Assembly (NCBI GenBank): GCA_028718575.1
Contig: JAQULN010000239.1
Location: 1 to 5,287 of the forward strand
Direction of reading: 5' to 3'
DNA length: 5,287 nucleotides
From: Candidatus Krumholzibacteriia bacterium
GTDB taxonomy: Bacteria; Krumholzibacteriota; Krumholzibacteriia; LZORAL124-64-63
The stretch's first letter is position 1. Every line of letters starts with the position of its first letter. The notes under the pieces were generated by a model, which ran no database searches, was not told the origin of the DNA, and saw only the letters and a program-made list of their open reading frames with translations. The position numbers and the translations under genes were made by a program. Below are positions 5,216 through 5,287 of the stretch, one piece after another.

Positions 5216-5287
5216 CCCGCGACTGAAAAGATTCTCTTCCGCGGGGCCTTTCCGGTCTATTCCTACATGTACACGTTGCGGCCGTTC
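5216..5287 (+). pseudogene. Inverted fragment of the parB-like gene (codons 141-164), cut by the window edge
   Basis: These 72 bases are an exact reverse-complement copy of 3808-3879. Read on the plus strand in frame they encode PATEKILFRGAF followed by PVYSYMYTLRPF, residues 141-164 of the ParB-like protein. Identity stops exactly at 5216, 3 bp outside the inferred transposon end at 5212, and reaches the last base of the window. There is no start codon, so this is the middle of a gene. It is either part of a second element copy in opposite orientation, a rearrangement product, or an artefact at a sequence end. Confidence 0.85.

Overview
The window holds what looks like one complete IS21-family transposon of about 5.1 kb (roughly 107-5212). 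It is much larger than a standard two-gene IS21 element of about 2-2.5 kb. All real genes are on the minus strand, so the element reads from right to left. The DNA is bacterial and GC-rich inside the element, and visibly less GC-rich in the left flank. The host phylum cannot be fixed from this sequence. The style of the accessory proteins made me think of Planctomycetota, but that is a weak impression and not evidence.

Layout in transcription order, from right to left: (1) right terminal repeat, two 16-bp copies 24 bp apart (5169-5212); (2) a 14-bp perfect inverted repeat (5129-5167) and a strong stem-loop with a T-run facing the plus strand (4956-5009), both in the leader region; (3) an unrecognised Cys-rich, probably zinc-binding protein (5047-4310, start uncertain); (4) a ParB/RepB-like DNA-binding protein (4299-3397); (5) IstA, the DDE transposase (3419-1887); (6) IstB, the AAA+ transposition helper (1894-1139); (7) a DUF3991/TOPRIM primase-like protein (1142-261); (8) about 110 bp with nothing recognisable; (9) left terminal repeat with the same two-copy, 24-bp architecture (107-150).

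The five genes are packed as a single operon. There are 10 bp between genes 1 and 2, and then overlaps of 23, 8 and 4 bp. This packing, together with the terminal repeats lying outside all five genes, implies that the ParB-like, TOPRIM and Cys-rich proteins belong to the element rather than being host genes next to it. IstA and IstB should carry out strand transfer and target capture. The ParB-like and TOPRIM proteins suggest an added DNA-binding or partition function and a replication-linked function, but that is inference.

The flanks do not match each other. On the left (1-104, minus strand) is the C-terminal part of a YdjM/DUF457-type membrane hydrolase, cut where the element begins. On the right, 5216-5287 is an exact inverted copy of codons 141-164 of the element's own parB-like gene, starting 3 bp beyond the inferred transposon end and running off the window. 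This points to a second inverted copy, a self-insertion or rearrangement, or an assembly or amplification chimera.
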